Of a stretch of DNA of 64,000 bases, positions 20,650 through 31,500 are shown one piece after another (the first letter of the stretch is position 1; the number at the start of each line of letters is the position of its first letter). Under the pieces are notes generated by a model. The model was not told the DNA's origin, made no database searches, and worked only from the letters and a program-made list of their open reading frames with translations. Where the stretch lies: positions 160,787,602 through 160,851,601 of the forward strand of contig NC_091132.1 of NCBI RefSeq assembly GCF_040183065.1, in the 5' to 3' direction. This DNA is from Periplaneta americana (taxonomy: Eukaryota > Arthropoda > Insecta > Blattodea > Blattidae). The position numbers and the translations under genes were made by a program.

Positions 20650-21900
20650 TATCAACACAGACATGGAAATTCTACACATACAACCAAAAAGCCAGAAACT
20701 AAACACACTAGGACAATACGAAATATATAGGCACTCAGTTCTTCGGTAAAAAATCTTGGCATTCACATGGATAATAATCTCAACTGGGACATGCAAATTA
20801 CAGAAACCTGCAGAAAAGTATATATTCTATTATCCATGTGCTAAAAAGGATAAATGTTCATCTTCCCTCTTGCTTAAAAAAGTCCCTCGTGTAGACGCTT
20901 GTATTTCCCTATTTTGACAATGCTGACATTTTACTGACTGACCTTTTCAGTGACAAAAAAAAACGAAACTTCAACGTGCTCATAATTTGTGTGTACGTTC
21001 TGTAAGCAATGTTCGGAATTATAATCTTATTACCCCATCCCTGGAAGCAATAGGTTGGCATAAACTAGATAAGAAAAGAAATTTACATTCACTTCTCCTT
21101 CTCTTGGGAATCTTGAACCCTTCTATTCCTTCGTACCTGTCGTCTCGCTTCACTCACCTTTCTTCCCACCACAATCTGAACACACGCTCTCGCCATGAAA
21201 CAATACTAACAATACCATCCCATAGCATCTCCTCATACTCATCCTCTTTCACAATAGCCCTGCCAAGACTCTGGAATTCGTTACCTGCTAGCATCAGGGA
21301 CTGTCGAAATAAAATTCAATTCAAACGCAAACTTACTAGGCACTTGGTCAGTAATTGGGACTCGTTCAGACATGGTTTCTTGTAAATAGTTCTCTTAATC
21401 TATCACAAAATATTTCAATATATGGTAATTTCATCATTATAGAATTTTGTTTTTCTAGGTTTAATTTGTAATTCAGTAAATAGAAAAATATTCTTTGTTC
21501 TTAACTTCTATGATAAAATGTCTAGCTTTCATTAATTAGGTAATCTTGTCGTACTTTAATTTTTATTGTAATTGTAATTGTAAATTTAATATTAATTGGA
21601 ATTTTATTGTTCATATTATAGTTGTAATCCCCTGGTAGAGGGGCAGAGGAGGTCTGACGGCCTTATCTCCAATAGGTTAAATAAATAAATACTATTAATA
21701 CTACAAAAATACATCGAAATAAATGCTCAACACACAACTCAATTTCAGAACACACATACTATTTGATTCCACATTACACTACACAAACACACCCCCTCAG
21801 GAAACACTAACAAAAGGTGCCAAGACCAGGAACAACCAGTTCTCAAGATGGCCGATATCAGGCCGAAACATGTTAACGAGGTAGTGTAAAATTTAACACA
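20650..21900 (+). mobile_element. Penelope-like element 3' fragment (plus arm), split by a LINE
   Basis: 20650-20728 (ggaaattctacacatacaac, caatacgaaatatatagg) resembles the 3' side of the GIY-YIG region at 46280-46345. After the LINE, 21700-21900 reads aacacacaactcaatttcag and ends caagatggccgatatcaggc cgaaacatgttaac, a 3' terminal motif resembling the pLTR of Penelope-like elements. It mirrors the minus arm about an axis at 20640-20650. Confidence 0.62.
20735..21695 (+). mobile_element. LINE 3' fragment (Jockey/CR1-type), inserted in the Penelope arm
   Basis: 20735-20985 conceptually reads LGIHMDNNLNWDMQITETCR with breaks. The open frame 20987-21385 reads CVRSVSNVRNYNLITPSLEA, LHSLLLLLGILNPSIPSYLS, and ALPRLWNSLPASIRDC plus FKRKLTRHL, the C-terminal end of a LINE reverse-transcriptase polyprotein. 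The 3' UTR ends gacggccttatct followed by an (AAAT)-type tail near 21690. The same 3' end occurs at 10470-10919 and, reversed, at 59890-60080. Confidence 0.8.
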
Positions 21901-22911
21901 AAAAATACACATAATACGTTTTCCGAAGTATTTTGTAGTTAAGGTTTTATGTTGTCAGTACTGTTTGCATGCAGTTAAAACGACGCAAAGCATAGAGCTG
22001 TGTCATTCTATGAATAGCGTCATATTGCTGTGGTTATTTATTTAGGAAACAGGCAAGTTCATAGAATCTATGTATATAATTTGAACTGGTAATGGAAATT
22101 ACGGAAAAACGGCCGAACGGTTTATAATAAATGACCCCTCATTTTGAAGCTTGGAACCCAAAGTTTTCAGAAAAATAGGAGTTTTCAGTGAAATGTCAAT
22201 TTTTCAACATAAGTTTCCTATTTTCTAAAATCCATCTGTCGTCAGTAATTTCATTTCAGAATAAAACAAAACACACACTATAGTAAACAATATTACACGA
22301 AGGCCATGATCTGCAAGAATGCAGACATATTTAGACCTCAAATTAAATTGGTTATTAAAAACTTCAAGACTTGCTAAAATTAATTTAAAGGTCTGTGTAA
22401 TTTTCTGAGTACAGCTGTGTAGTGGATATTAAAAACTACAAAACTTGAGGTGGTTTGATACCATTAGAAATGAAATATTATTATAGTTAATGCCATGATG
22501 TGACTGTTTTTCATTGATCATACATATTAATGCTATATTGATGATATGAAAGTGATACGTTTTGGGGTTATATTAGTAAATGTAGAGAATATCTTAAATT
22601 AGATCTTGATTTCTATAATTTACTGAGTGGCGTCTATATGGTATATATAGTATATATTACTGAAAATTATAAAACTTACGTAAGATAATAATATTGTTAT
22701 TAAAAATCAAATACTTTTGTAGTTATTAATCAAGTGGGGTTGGGTCTTTTTCATATATATAATGGCGTTGTGGTGTAGATATTTATATGCGTGATTCTCT
22801 TCAGTATTGGCTCGAGAGAGCGCAAAAATTACAGTTCCTAAGGAAAGACCAAAAGGTATACTTACTGATAAAATGAGAGGCCTACAAGATTTTGTAGTCT
22901 CCGAATCATTT
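21901..22911. other. No recognised feature
   Basis: About 1 kb of AT-rich intronic sequence; no coding or repeat signal found. Confidence 0.4.
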
Positions 22912-22926
22912 CAGCAAAATCTCTTA

Positions 22927-23147
22927 CTTACTTACTTACAAATGGCTTTTAAGGAACCCGAAGGTTCATTGCCGCCCTCACATAAGCCCACCATCGGTCC
23001 CTATCCTGTGCAAGATTAATCCAGTCTCTATGATCATATCCCACCTCCGTCAAATCCATTTTAATATTATCCTCCCATCTACGTCTCGGCCTCCCCAAAG
23101 GTATTGTAGGGATTCATAACAAGCTGCTTTTTACGGTGATGGGTTGT
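22927..23147 (-). mobile_element. RTE-like LINE 3' end (copy 1) with 15-bp target duplication
   Basis: The minus strand carries the C-terminal codons of the same LINE as 25468-26500 (ggaggccgagacgtagatgg, cttaaaagcc) and a (TAAG)n tail. cagcaaaatctctta at 22912-22926 and cagcaagatctctta at 23148-23162 form a 15-bp target duplication with one mismatch. Severely 5'-truncated. Confidence 0.8.
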
Positions 23148-23162
23148 CAGCAAGATCTCTTA

Positions 23163-23600
23163 GCAGGATAAAATGATTTTGCTCCCTACATTTCAAGGTA
23201 GTTTACGAAACATGCAGCAGCTATACCAAGATGCTATGTCTATTGTTCGAAAGCAGAGAAAACCTGATATTTTTTTTTTTTTTAACTTTCACCTACAATC
23301 CACAATGACCTGAATTAGCTACTGTTTTACTCCCGCATGAAAATCCGAATGATTGTCCTGACATTGTTACTTGCGTTTTCGCTTTCAAACTAAAAAACTG
23401 AAGATGTATAGGTTCAAGAAAAAAAACATTCAGAGGGAGTATGTTTCATTATTATGGAAGCAAATAACTTTCAGAATGTCTGGTATTCTTCATTGAAAAT
23501 AAATCTGAAAAATGTTTTATTTGAACGTCAAATGAACTTAGTTTGCAACTTTTGCTGCACAAGCCACTAGTAAAAATATAAATGTATTTTGTGGTTTAAT
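23163..23600. other. No recognised feature
   Basis: Contains a poly-T run (23271-23284) but nothing identifiable. Confidence 0.4.
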
Positions 23601-23628
23601 TTGGTGGCATGGTATACATTAAATACTG

Positions 23629-24290
23629 GTGTTTAGGTATTTAGACAATGCTTGTTTATTTGTACAGACCATTGCAAACATGCCAAAACAAAAGGAATAC
23701 TCTGTGGATGTGAGACAAGCTGTTTTAAACGCTTTGAAGAAGGGAAAATCGCAGTCTAGTGTTGCTAAAGATTTTGGTATATCACAACAACTTGTAAGTG
23801 TGTGGAGTCGACGGCATAAACAAGAAGGGTCAGTAGACAATAAGCCAAGGTCTGGTCGTCCTCGAAAAACAACAGTGAGTGAGGACAGAATGATTTGTAA
23901 GCAGTCGGTTGCTGATCCACGAAAATCAGCTCGACAAATTAGGAATGATCTAGAGCGGCACCATGGACTGAACCTGCATGTGTCTACTGTGAAACGTCGC
24001 CTGGTAGCTGGTGATTTATATGTTAGACGACCATCACGAAAACCACTCATAAATCCAAAAGAATAGGCAGGCAAGGTTAGAGTTTGCAAAAATGTAACAA
24101 ACATGGAACACTAGAGACTGGTGTAAGGTGTTATAGAGTGATGAGAGTAAATTAAATTTATTTTCTTCTGATGGTGTGCTCCGTGCAATCATGGATGTTA
24201 GTAGGAAATCAGAACATAGTTTAGCACGAACATTTTGTACAATTACTATGAAGAGTATACATACATTAACAATGTGCAGCATTTCTAAGA
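23629..24290 (+). pseudogene. Tc1-like transposase pseudogene
   Basis: ATG at 23680 opens MPKQKEYSVDVRQAVLNAL, a paired-like helix-turn-helix (SSVAKDFGISQQLVSVWSRR), a GRPRKT AT-hook-like motif and the second HTH (DPRKSARQIRNDLERHHGL, VSTVKRRL). The frame ends at 24066. In other frames the sequence continues QARLEFAK and SDESKLNLFSSDGV, the first catalytic Asp region. The second Asp and Glu are missing. So the DNA-binding half is intact and the catalytic half decayed. The preserved half (about 128 aa from ATG) could in principle still bind DNA, but no evidence of selection is visible. Confidence 0.82.
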
Positions 24291-24532
24291 AGATACCATT
24301 TTACTTGCTTTGTGGGTAAACAATCAAAATTAGAAAAAAAAAGTTGTTTCTTTTTGCAAGTAATTTCCAATGGAACCTTCGATGATCTATGTTCTCATTT
24401 GAAATTTCGGAGTTTAACACAGGTACCCCTAGTTCCGGTTTCATAAGGGAAATGATACTATCACCAATCGACTCTTTACATAGGTTTTGGTTATAAAATT
24501 TTTTTAATGAATAACCAGTGTCATATATATTT

Positions 24533-24835
24533 GAGGAGAAAAATTCGCTCCGGCGCCGGGGATCGAACACGGGTCCTTGGTTCTACGTACCAAGTGCTCT
24601 GACCACTGAGCTACGCCGAATTCAATCCACAGCACTGGATCGAACCTTCCTCCTTCAGTGTTTCCCTTTGTAGCCTGACTCCAAGTTAGGCTTATATGTT
24701 GACTGAAGGAGGAAGGTTCGATCCGGTGCTGTGGATTGAATTCTGCGTAGCTCAATGGTCAGAGCGCTTGGTACGTAGAACCAAGGACGCCAGTTCGATC
24801 CCCGGCGCCAGAACGAATTTTTCTCCTCAAAAATT
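24533..24835. mobile_element. Foldback element E with tRNA-like terminal inverted repeats (copy 2)
   Basis: The left arm (about 24535-24660) reads ttgaggagaaaaattcgctc, a reversed tRNA-like region (B box inverse gatcgaacac, cttggttctacgtaccaag) and tccacagcactggatcgaac. The right arm (24703-24832) is its inverse. The loop (about 24661-24702, aggcttatatgttg) matches, inverted, the centre of copy 1 (13873-14725). The arms are about 125 bp and almost perfectly paired. No coding capacity. Confidence 0.78.
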
Positions 24836-24990
24836 GTCAACATTACAGAGATTATTTTGTGGGACAAATTAATAAATCCAAAATATACAGTATCATATAA
24901 TTTTTGGAAGAATAAAACCTGATACGGTTGGTCTGAAACACCTGGTATATCAGTGTTAACAGTGATCTAAAACTGTTGTTGAAATGGCCA

Positions 24991-25241
24991 AAGCCCACAT
25001 CGATGGCGTAATGGTTAGCGCGTCTGGTCGTGAAACCAGGTGGCCCGGATTCGATTCCCGGTTGGGGCAAGTTACCTGGTTAAGATTTTTCCGGGGTTTT
25101 CCCTCAACCCAATACGAGCAAATGCTGGGTAACTTTAGGTGCTGGACCCCGGACTCATTTCACCGGTATTATCACCTTAATCTCATTCAGACGCTGAATA
25201 ACTTCAGATGTTGATTAAGCGTAGTAAAATAATCTACTAAA
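24991..25241 (+). mobile_element. tRNA-derived SINE, family A, with 9-bp target duplication
   Basis: tRNA-like head (gatggcgtaatggttagcgc, B box ggattcgattcccgg), body ggggttttccctcaaccc and gcaaatgctgggtaac, tail gtaaaataatctac. aaatggcca flanks it (24982-24990 and 25242-25250). Confidence 0.88.
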
Positions 25242-25330
25242 AAATGGCCATAAAGTCCTACATAGATGACATATATGTGTAAAATGCAGGTAGTAGCCAG
25301 TGACAATACAAAGGAGGGGAGTTCCGGCCC

Positions 25331-25440
25331 CCCCCCCCACTGTGGATTGGGTCCTGGCATAGCTCAGATGGTAATAGCACTGATCGTGTCAAGCTGAGAG
25401 TCCTGAGTTCGATACCCGTTGATGAACGGAATTTTATCCA
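25331..25440 (+). repeat. Poly-C run and tRNA-like relic
   Basis: A C-run at 25331-25340 is followed by catagctcagatggtaatag and a B-box-like gagttcgatacccg. This is a decayed tRNA-like SINE head without an intact cloverleaf. Confidence 0.55.
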
Positions 25441-25467
25441 TTAATTAGTTTCTGTGTAATGACAGTT

Positions 25468-26500
25468 GCATCAGTTATTCATAGATTTCAAAAGGCATAT
25501 GACTCGGTTAAGAGAGAAGTTTTATATGATATTCTTATTGAATTTGATATTCCCAAGAAACTAGTTCGATTAATTAAAATGTGTCTCAGTGAAACGTACA
25601 ACAGAGTTCGTATAGGTCAGTTTCTGTCAGAGAGGGTTTGGAATTGAACGGTTTACATCAGCTCCTTGTCTATGCAGATGACGTGAATATGTTAGGAGAA
25701 AATCCACAAACGATTAGGGAAAACACGGGAATTTTACTGGAAGCAAGTAAAGCAATAGGTTTGGAAGTAATTCCCGAAAAGACAAAGTATATGATTATGT
25801 CTCGTGACGAGAATATTGTACGAAATGGAAATATAAAAATTGGAAATTTATCTTTTGAATAGGTGGAGAAGTTCAAATATCTTGGAGCAACAGTAACAAA
25901 TATAAATGATACTCGAGAGGAAATTAAACACAGAATAAATATGGGAAATGCCTGTTATTATTCGGTTCAGAAGCTTTTATCATACAGTCTGCTGTCAAAA
26001 AATCTGAAAGTTAGAATTTATAAAACAGTACATTACCGGTTGTTCTCTATGATTGTGAAACTTGGCCTCTCACTTTGAGAGAGGAACATAGGTTAAGGGT
26101 GTTTGAGAATAAGGTGCTTAGGAAAATATTTGGGGCTAAGAGGGATGAAGTTACAGGAGAATGGAGAAAGTTACACAACACAGAACTGCACGCATTGTAT
26201 TCTTCACCTGACATAATTAGGAACATTAAATCCAAACGTTTGAGATGGGCAGGGCATGTAGCACGTATGGGCGAATCCAGGAATGCATATAGAGTGTTAG
26301 TTGGGAGGCCGGAGGGAAAGAGACCTTTAGGGAGGCCTAGACGTAGATGGGAAGATAATATTAAAATGTATTTGAGGGAGGTGGGATATGATGATAGAGA
26401 ATGGATTAATCTTGCTCAGGATAGGGGCTGATGGCGGGCTTATGTGAGGGCGGCAATTAACCTCCGGGTACCTTAAAAGCCAGTAAGTAAGTAAGTAATG
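25468..26500 (+). mobile_element. RTE-like LINE fragment (copy 2) with internal deletion
   Basis: Broken frames read [28 protein letters not shown] (the reverse transcriptase YADD box), [28 protein letters not shown], then VFENKVLRKIFGAKRDEVTG, LRWAGHVARMGESR and GRPRRRWEDNIKM. About 120 bp are missing between QFLSE and the block before the YADD box compared with copy 3. The 3' end is a (TAAG)n tail, typical of RTE-like elements. Stops and frame changes make it inactive. Confidence 0.86.
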
Positions 26501-27145
26501 ACTAAAAAAAGCCATTGATTACACAATATTCAATAGCAGATGGCGAGGTTCAGAAAGAATGTATATAATGGTGATTCACTCGATCATTCAGCTTATGTTC
26601 TGCTTTATAAGACCAAATCATTTTGTCCGCAAATTCCTCGTTCTCTAGTATATTATTCTTAAGTGATAAGCGTGCAGCCTTATTTTTTTTTTTTACTGTC
26701 CTGCCATTTGTATTGTTGCCTCTGTTATTTATGTGAATAGCATTTTCTTTTAATAGAATATCACACTACATGTTCCCTCAGTAATTCAGTTAAACTTTGA
26801 GAGTCCATGTAACATAACATCTGTGAAAGTTTGTATACTTTCTTTAGGCATCTCTGTATTATTGCGAAACAAAAAAAAAAAATTCTTTAACATTGTGGAT
26901 CTGACTTGTTTTGTTATTGGGTAATGAAGTATTTGCTGAGAGATCATTCTTACAATACAGTTCAAATCTTAGGGCATTAGAAACAGAAGATCCCCACAAT
27001 ATATGTGCTTCAAGATCTGCCTTCACTTATTGAAATTTCTACTTCGACTCGATATGATTTAAATGTAAGCGTGTGTCATGAAAATCGATGTACTGCGAAT
27101 ATAAAATTGCAAGATCATTTTGTTCTATTCACTCTTTACTTTCAG
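26501..27145. other. Remainder of intron 2; no recognised feature
   Basis: AT-rich sequence with short A and T runs, ending in the pyrimidine-rich acceptor tract of exon 3. Confidence 0.45.
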
Positions 27146-27228
27146 GAAAGGTCATGTGACCTGGACACAGTAAAGGACGAGCTGAAACTGGAAGTTGCAA
27201 TGGAGGAGAATGACATTCTGACCGATAG
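27146..27228 (+). CDS. Zinc-finger gene, coding exon 3
   Basis: Acceptor ctttactttcag ends at 27145 and donor gtgagt starts at 27229. The 83-nt exon starts in phase 0 and leaves two bases. It encodes ERSCDLDTVKDELKLEV followed by AMEENDILTD. From memory the acidic EELKLEV segment is typical of the third exon in this zinc-finger family. The two leftover bases (ag) plus the first base of 32604 give Ser and an open frame. That phase match is the main evidence for the gene model. Confidence 0.78.
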
Positions 27229-27565
27229 GTGAGTGTTGTGTGCGAGTCTTCACAATGTCCTTTCTTTTCATTACGTCATTAAAACTATCGCACCTATATA
27301 ACATTGACGACTTGTCAGCCCACTTGAGATATGTGGATATAAAGGGAAAAATTGAGCCAATGTCTAGTACAGTTCCTGGGTAGCTCACAAGCAAACATTC
27401 TGATGGGGACAGATAAAAAGTTAAATTTTTTTTCTTCCACCATGTTAATAATGTCAAAAGAAGTGCTTATGCAAATTTTGGCCACTCGATCGCAATTACG
27501 AGGCCGTCCAGAAAGTGATTTTCCCTGGTACCGTTTACAGAAAAAAGCACAATTACATGGAAAGA

Positions 27566-27814
27566 GCCACTGACGTAGATCTGTCGGCTAAGGTGCTTGC
27601 CTGCTGATCCGGAGTTGCGGTTCCATTCCCGCTTGGGCTGATTACCTGTTTGGTTTTTTCCGAGGTTTTCGCCAACCGTAAGGCAAATGTCAGGTAATCT
27701 ATGACGAATCCTCGGCCTCATCTCGCCAAATATCAACTCACTACCACCAATCTCATTGACGCTAAATAGCCTCGTAGTTGATACGGCATCGTTAAATAAA
27801 CCAGTAAAGAAAAG
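27566..27814 (+). mobile_element. tRNA-derived SINE, family B, with 10-bp target duplication
   Basis: tRNA-like head ctgtcggctaaggtgcttgc, body tcaggtaatctatgacgaat, tail gttaaataaaccag. catggaaaga flanks both sides (27556-27565 and 27815-27824). Confidence 0.88.
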
Positions 27815-28214
27815 CATGGAAAGATTTATTCAAACAGATACTGCAGTTGTTGCGCTCTTTGTAAATATATCCCCGACTGGAATTGAGATATTTGTTATAA
27901 CATGGGATCAATTTCTGTATCCTTTATTCTTAGAAGTCGGCTCCCTGGGATGAGAACCAGCATTTGACAGCTCTCTGCACCTCTCCGTGACATGACAAAT
28001 GTCTCAATTCCCTTTGGGAGGATGTTGAAAAAGAGTTCAGTTGCTGTGTCTGTTCCAATAAATTTTTCTAATGAAATTGTGTTTTCTTTCTGTTAACTAC
28101 CCCTGGCGAACATATTTTTTACGGTCCTCGTAATTGCCGTCGAGTGGCCAAAATTTGTATAAGCACTTCTTTTGGCATTATTGCCACAGTGAAAGAAAAA
28201 AAGAAATCAATTTT

Positions 28215-28345
28215 ATCTGCCCCAGCGTTTGCTTGTCAGTTGGTAAAGGCCCGAGTTCGATACCCGGCCCTGGAACAATTTTTATCTCGAAATTATTCAA
28301 ATCAGGTTCCCGGACAGCTATGCCTGAAAGGCAGATTTGCTTAAT
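28215..28345 (+). mobile_element. tRNA-like SINE relic, family D
   Basis: cttgtcagttggtaaaggcc, a B box gagttcgatacccgg, then ggaacaatttttatctcgaa and attattcaaatcag, matching the 3' part of the plus arm at 8262-8396. The 5' half of the head is decayed. Confidence 0.6.
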
Positions 28346-28716
28346 ATACTACATTAATTTGCAATGGGTTACACCAAGGGATGTTTTGTTCACACACTAT
28401 TAACTAATGGAAAAGGCCAAGAACCGTGTACCATAAAAAATCCTTCATCTGTTTTCAATCTGCACTAAATCACGAAACTCATTTAAATTCAACATCTTCT
28501 GGTCAAGATTGAATTTTAATATTCTTGCCATTTGTTATACATCCTTTGTTATGAGCGATACTGTAAAGGAACTAATTTTTATTGTACATCAGCAATGTAA
28601 TAAATAGTGTTTTGAATGGGACAAGGTAGAGTGTCCACCGGTCACTGAATGAATATTGCTCAATTTTATCACAGCCACAATGCATGTCAATTGTTATTGT
28701 AATATATACGAGTATA

Positions 28717-29101
28717 TCGATCGTCTAGTTCAAAAGTGCGACAACTGAAAAATAAGTTTTGAGATATCTTCAGTTGAAAGTTTCAAATAAATGACTTAGA
28801 AATGAGCAGAGTTCTGGTTCATAACCACGAGAATTAGAAATGAGTCAGTATTCAGGACGAGTTTATCACATTCTTCCATTTCATTATTAATACATTTCGA
28901 AATGTACTAATAGTGAATTAGTAAAGTCCATAGTTATAATTATTTCTAAAGCAGTTTATTTATTTATTTTTTTCTTTTCGGTTGTAAATATGACTTATCT
29001 CAATACTGAATCTGAAAGAGCTCCGAAAGGGGTTTTCAGTAGTATAAATAACTAAAAATTGGCAATTTTTGAGTTGTCGCACTTTTGAACTGGACGATCG
29101 A
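28717..29101. mobile_element. TA-flanked MITE, 385 bp
   Basis: Inverted termini tcgatcgtctagttcaaaag (28717) and, inverted, tcgatcgtccagttcaaaag (ending 29101), both continuing tgcgacaact. Flanked by ta on both sides (28715-28716 and 29102-29103). It is absent from the matching place in repeat R copies 1 and 2. The TIR and TA duplication suggest Tc1/mariner mobilisation. Confidence 0.85.
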
Positions 29102-29444
29102 TATATAGATATGGAGTTATTACTTCTTTAATACAATTTATATATCACAAAACATACACCGAACGGACTAAATGTAATTATTATGAAAATCGTCATAATT
29201 TTTCCCTGGAAATACGATCCACATCCACTAGATGGCTATCGACACGAGTAGCAGGGTCGGCAATACATGCAAACAAGATGATATTAAACGTGAGGAATGT
29301 TACTACAGGTGTGTGGTATTATGTGCAGGTTAGATTAAGATTCATTAGGTGTGTAGTATTATTACTATGTTGTGACACTGAAACCCATTGTTACGTTAAC
29401 GATATATGGCCGTATTTTTCATTCACGCACGACGATTTTCGTAC

Positions 29445-29690
29445 GCCACCGGCGTAGCTCTGTCGGCAAAGGCGTTTGCCTGTCCATCCAGAGTTATGTT
29501 CGGGCACGTGTTTGATTCGCGCTTGGGCTCATTACCTGGTTGGGTTTTTTCCGAGGTTTTCCCCCACAATAAGGCAAATGTCAGGTAATCTATGCCGAAT
29601 CCTCAGCATCATCTCGACAAATATCATCTCGCTATCACCAATCCCGTCGTAGTTGATACAGCGCCGTTAAATAACCAAGTAAAATAAAGT
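29445..29690 (+). mobile_element. tRNA-derived SINE, family B, nested in repeat R
   Basis: ccaccggcgtagctctgtcg head, ttgggttttttccgaggttt body, cgttaaataaccaagtaaaa tail. Copy 1 of repeat R runs uninterrupted at the corresponding position (near 5300). Confidence 0.85.
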
Positions 29691-29789
29691 GATTTTCTTA
29701 TATTAGTAATGCACATATTCAGGACGAGTTGGGTGGGCTTACATCACATCAATTTCTGCTAATCAGTACTATACGTCCAAGGCACATAG

Positions 29790-29966
29790 TCGGCCTCGGT
29801 AGCTTAGTTCGTATAGCGCTTAAATATGTTTAATTGCGAGAGCCTCATGTCAGAAGATTTACTGGCATGTAAAAGATCTCCAGAAGGACAAAATTCCAGC
29901 ACACCAGCGACGCTGATATAACTTCTGTAGTTTTGAGAGTCGTTAAATAAACCATAATTTTTTTCC
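29790..29966 (+). mobile_element. tRNA-derived SINE, family C, internally deleted, nested in repeat R
   Basis: Starts tcggcctcggtagcttagtt, then jumps from cgtatagcgctt directly to the body (agagcctcatgtcagaagat, ttactggcatgtaaaagat), losing the B box and the rest of the tRNA head. Tail gttaaataaaccat. Confidence 0.78.
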
Positions 29967-30130
29967 AACGCATTTTAAACGTATTTCATCAAGTTGTTAT
30001 AGTGGTTGGGCTATAAGTAACCTTCACTTTTGAATGTCCAAATCAACCTCATATTTCTGTAACTGTGGAAGTTACTCCATTCTGACAAAGAAATCAGATG
30101 TATAATATTGAGGCTTGCATAAGAAATTAT

Positions 30131-31500
30131 ATACATCGTACCTATCTTTAAGATGGGGGACAAGACTAACTGTAGTAACTTTCGAGGAATATCACTTTTG
30201 TTGATGTCGTACAAAATTTTGTCCAATATTCTTTTAAGAAGATTAACTCCATATGTAGATGAAATTATTGTGAATCATCACTGTGGTTTTAGGCATAATT
30301 GATCAATTATTGACCAGATATTTTGTATTCGACAGATAATGGAGAAAAATGAGAGTATAAGGGTAAAGTGCATCAGTTATTCATAGATTTCAAAAAGGCA
30401 TATGACTCGGTTAAGAGAAAAGTTTTATATGATATTATTATTGATATTGGTATTCCCAAGAAACTAGTTCGATTAATTAAAATGCGTCTTGGTGAAACGT
30501 TCAGCAGAGTTCGTATAGGTCAGTTTCTGTCAGATGCGTTTCCAATTCACTGTGGGCTAAAGCAAGGAGATGCACTATCACCTTTACTTTTTAACTTAGC
30601 TCTAGAATATGCCATTAGGAAAGTCCAGGATAACAGAGAGGGTTTGGAATTGAACGGGTTATATCAGCTGCTTGTCTATGCGGATGACGTGAATATGTTA
30701 GGAGAAGATCCACAAACGATTAGGAAAAACACGGGAATTTTACTTGAAACAAGTAAAGAGATAGGTTTGGAGGTAAATCGCGAAAAGACAAAGTATATGA
30801 TTATGTCTCGTGACGAGAATATTGTATGAAATGGAAAAATAAAATTTGGAAATTTATCTTTTGAAGAGGTGGAGAAGTTCAAATATCTTGGAGCAACAGT
30901 AACAAATATAAATTATACTCGGGAGGAAATTAAACACACAATAAATATGGGAAATGCCTTTTATTATCCGGTTGAGAAGCTTCTATCATCCAGTCTGCTG
31001 TCAAAAAATCTGAAAGTTAGAATTTATAAAACAGTTATATTACCGGTTGTTCTTAATGGTTGTGAAACTTGGACTCTCACTATGAGAGAGGAACATAAGG
31101 TTAAGGGTGTTTGAGAATAAGGTGCTTAGGAAAATATTTGGGGCTAGGAGGGATGAAGTTACAGGAGAATGGAGAAAGTTACGCAACACAGAACTGCACG
31201 CATTGTATTCTTCACCTGACATAATTAGGAACATTAAATCCAGACGTTCGAGATGGGCAGGGCATGTAGCACGTATGTGCGAATCCAGAAATGCATATAG
31301 AATGTTAGTTGGGAGGCCAGAGGGGAAAAAGACCTTTAGGGAGGCCGAGACGTAGATGGCAAGATAATATTAAAATGGATTAGAGGGAGGTGGGATATGA
31401 CGATAGAGACTGGATTAATCTTGCTCTGGATAATGACAAATGGCGGGCTTATGTGAGGGTAGCAGTGAACCTCCGGATTCCTTAAAAGCCAGTAAGTAAG
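30131..31500 (+). mobile_element. RTE-like LINE fragment (copy 3), longest reverse transcriptase copy
   Basis: Begins in the reverse transcriptase domain (CSNFRGISLL, SYKILSNILLRRLTPYVDE, then HCGFRHN). Open frame 30368-30829 carries [39 protein letters not shown] and [17 protein letters not shown], i.e. fingers, primer-grip-side motifs and the YADD active site. After stops the C-terminus continues ([35 protein letters not shown]) to a short (TAAG)n tail. The endonuclease domain is absent. Inactive, but the best template for the family in this window. Confidence 0.88.

Larger units (their letters stand above)
19076..27145 (+). other. Intron 2 of the zinc-finger gene
   Basis: 8.1 kb between donor gtgtgt (19076) and acceptor ctttactttcag (ending 27145). 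It contains a MITE, Penelope pieces, LINEs, SINEs, a Tc1 remnant, a foldback element and an RTE copy, annotated separately. 21901-22911, 23163-23600 and 26501-27145 hold nothing recognised. Confidence 0.68.
28618..30015 (+). repeat. Dispersed repeat R, copy 3, with three nested insertions
   Basis: Aligns with copy 1 once three insertions are removed: a MITE (28717-29101), a SINE B (29445-29690) and a SINE C (29790-29966). Remaining landmarks are gatccacatccactagatgg, gaggaatgttactacaggtg, gtgtagtattattactatgt and atcacatcaatttctgctaa. Confidence 0.72.

Noticed and set aside
23619..24104. 161-codon minus-strand frame
   Set aside because: Antisense of the Tc1 transposase, which has clear domain motifs on the plus strand.
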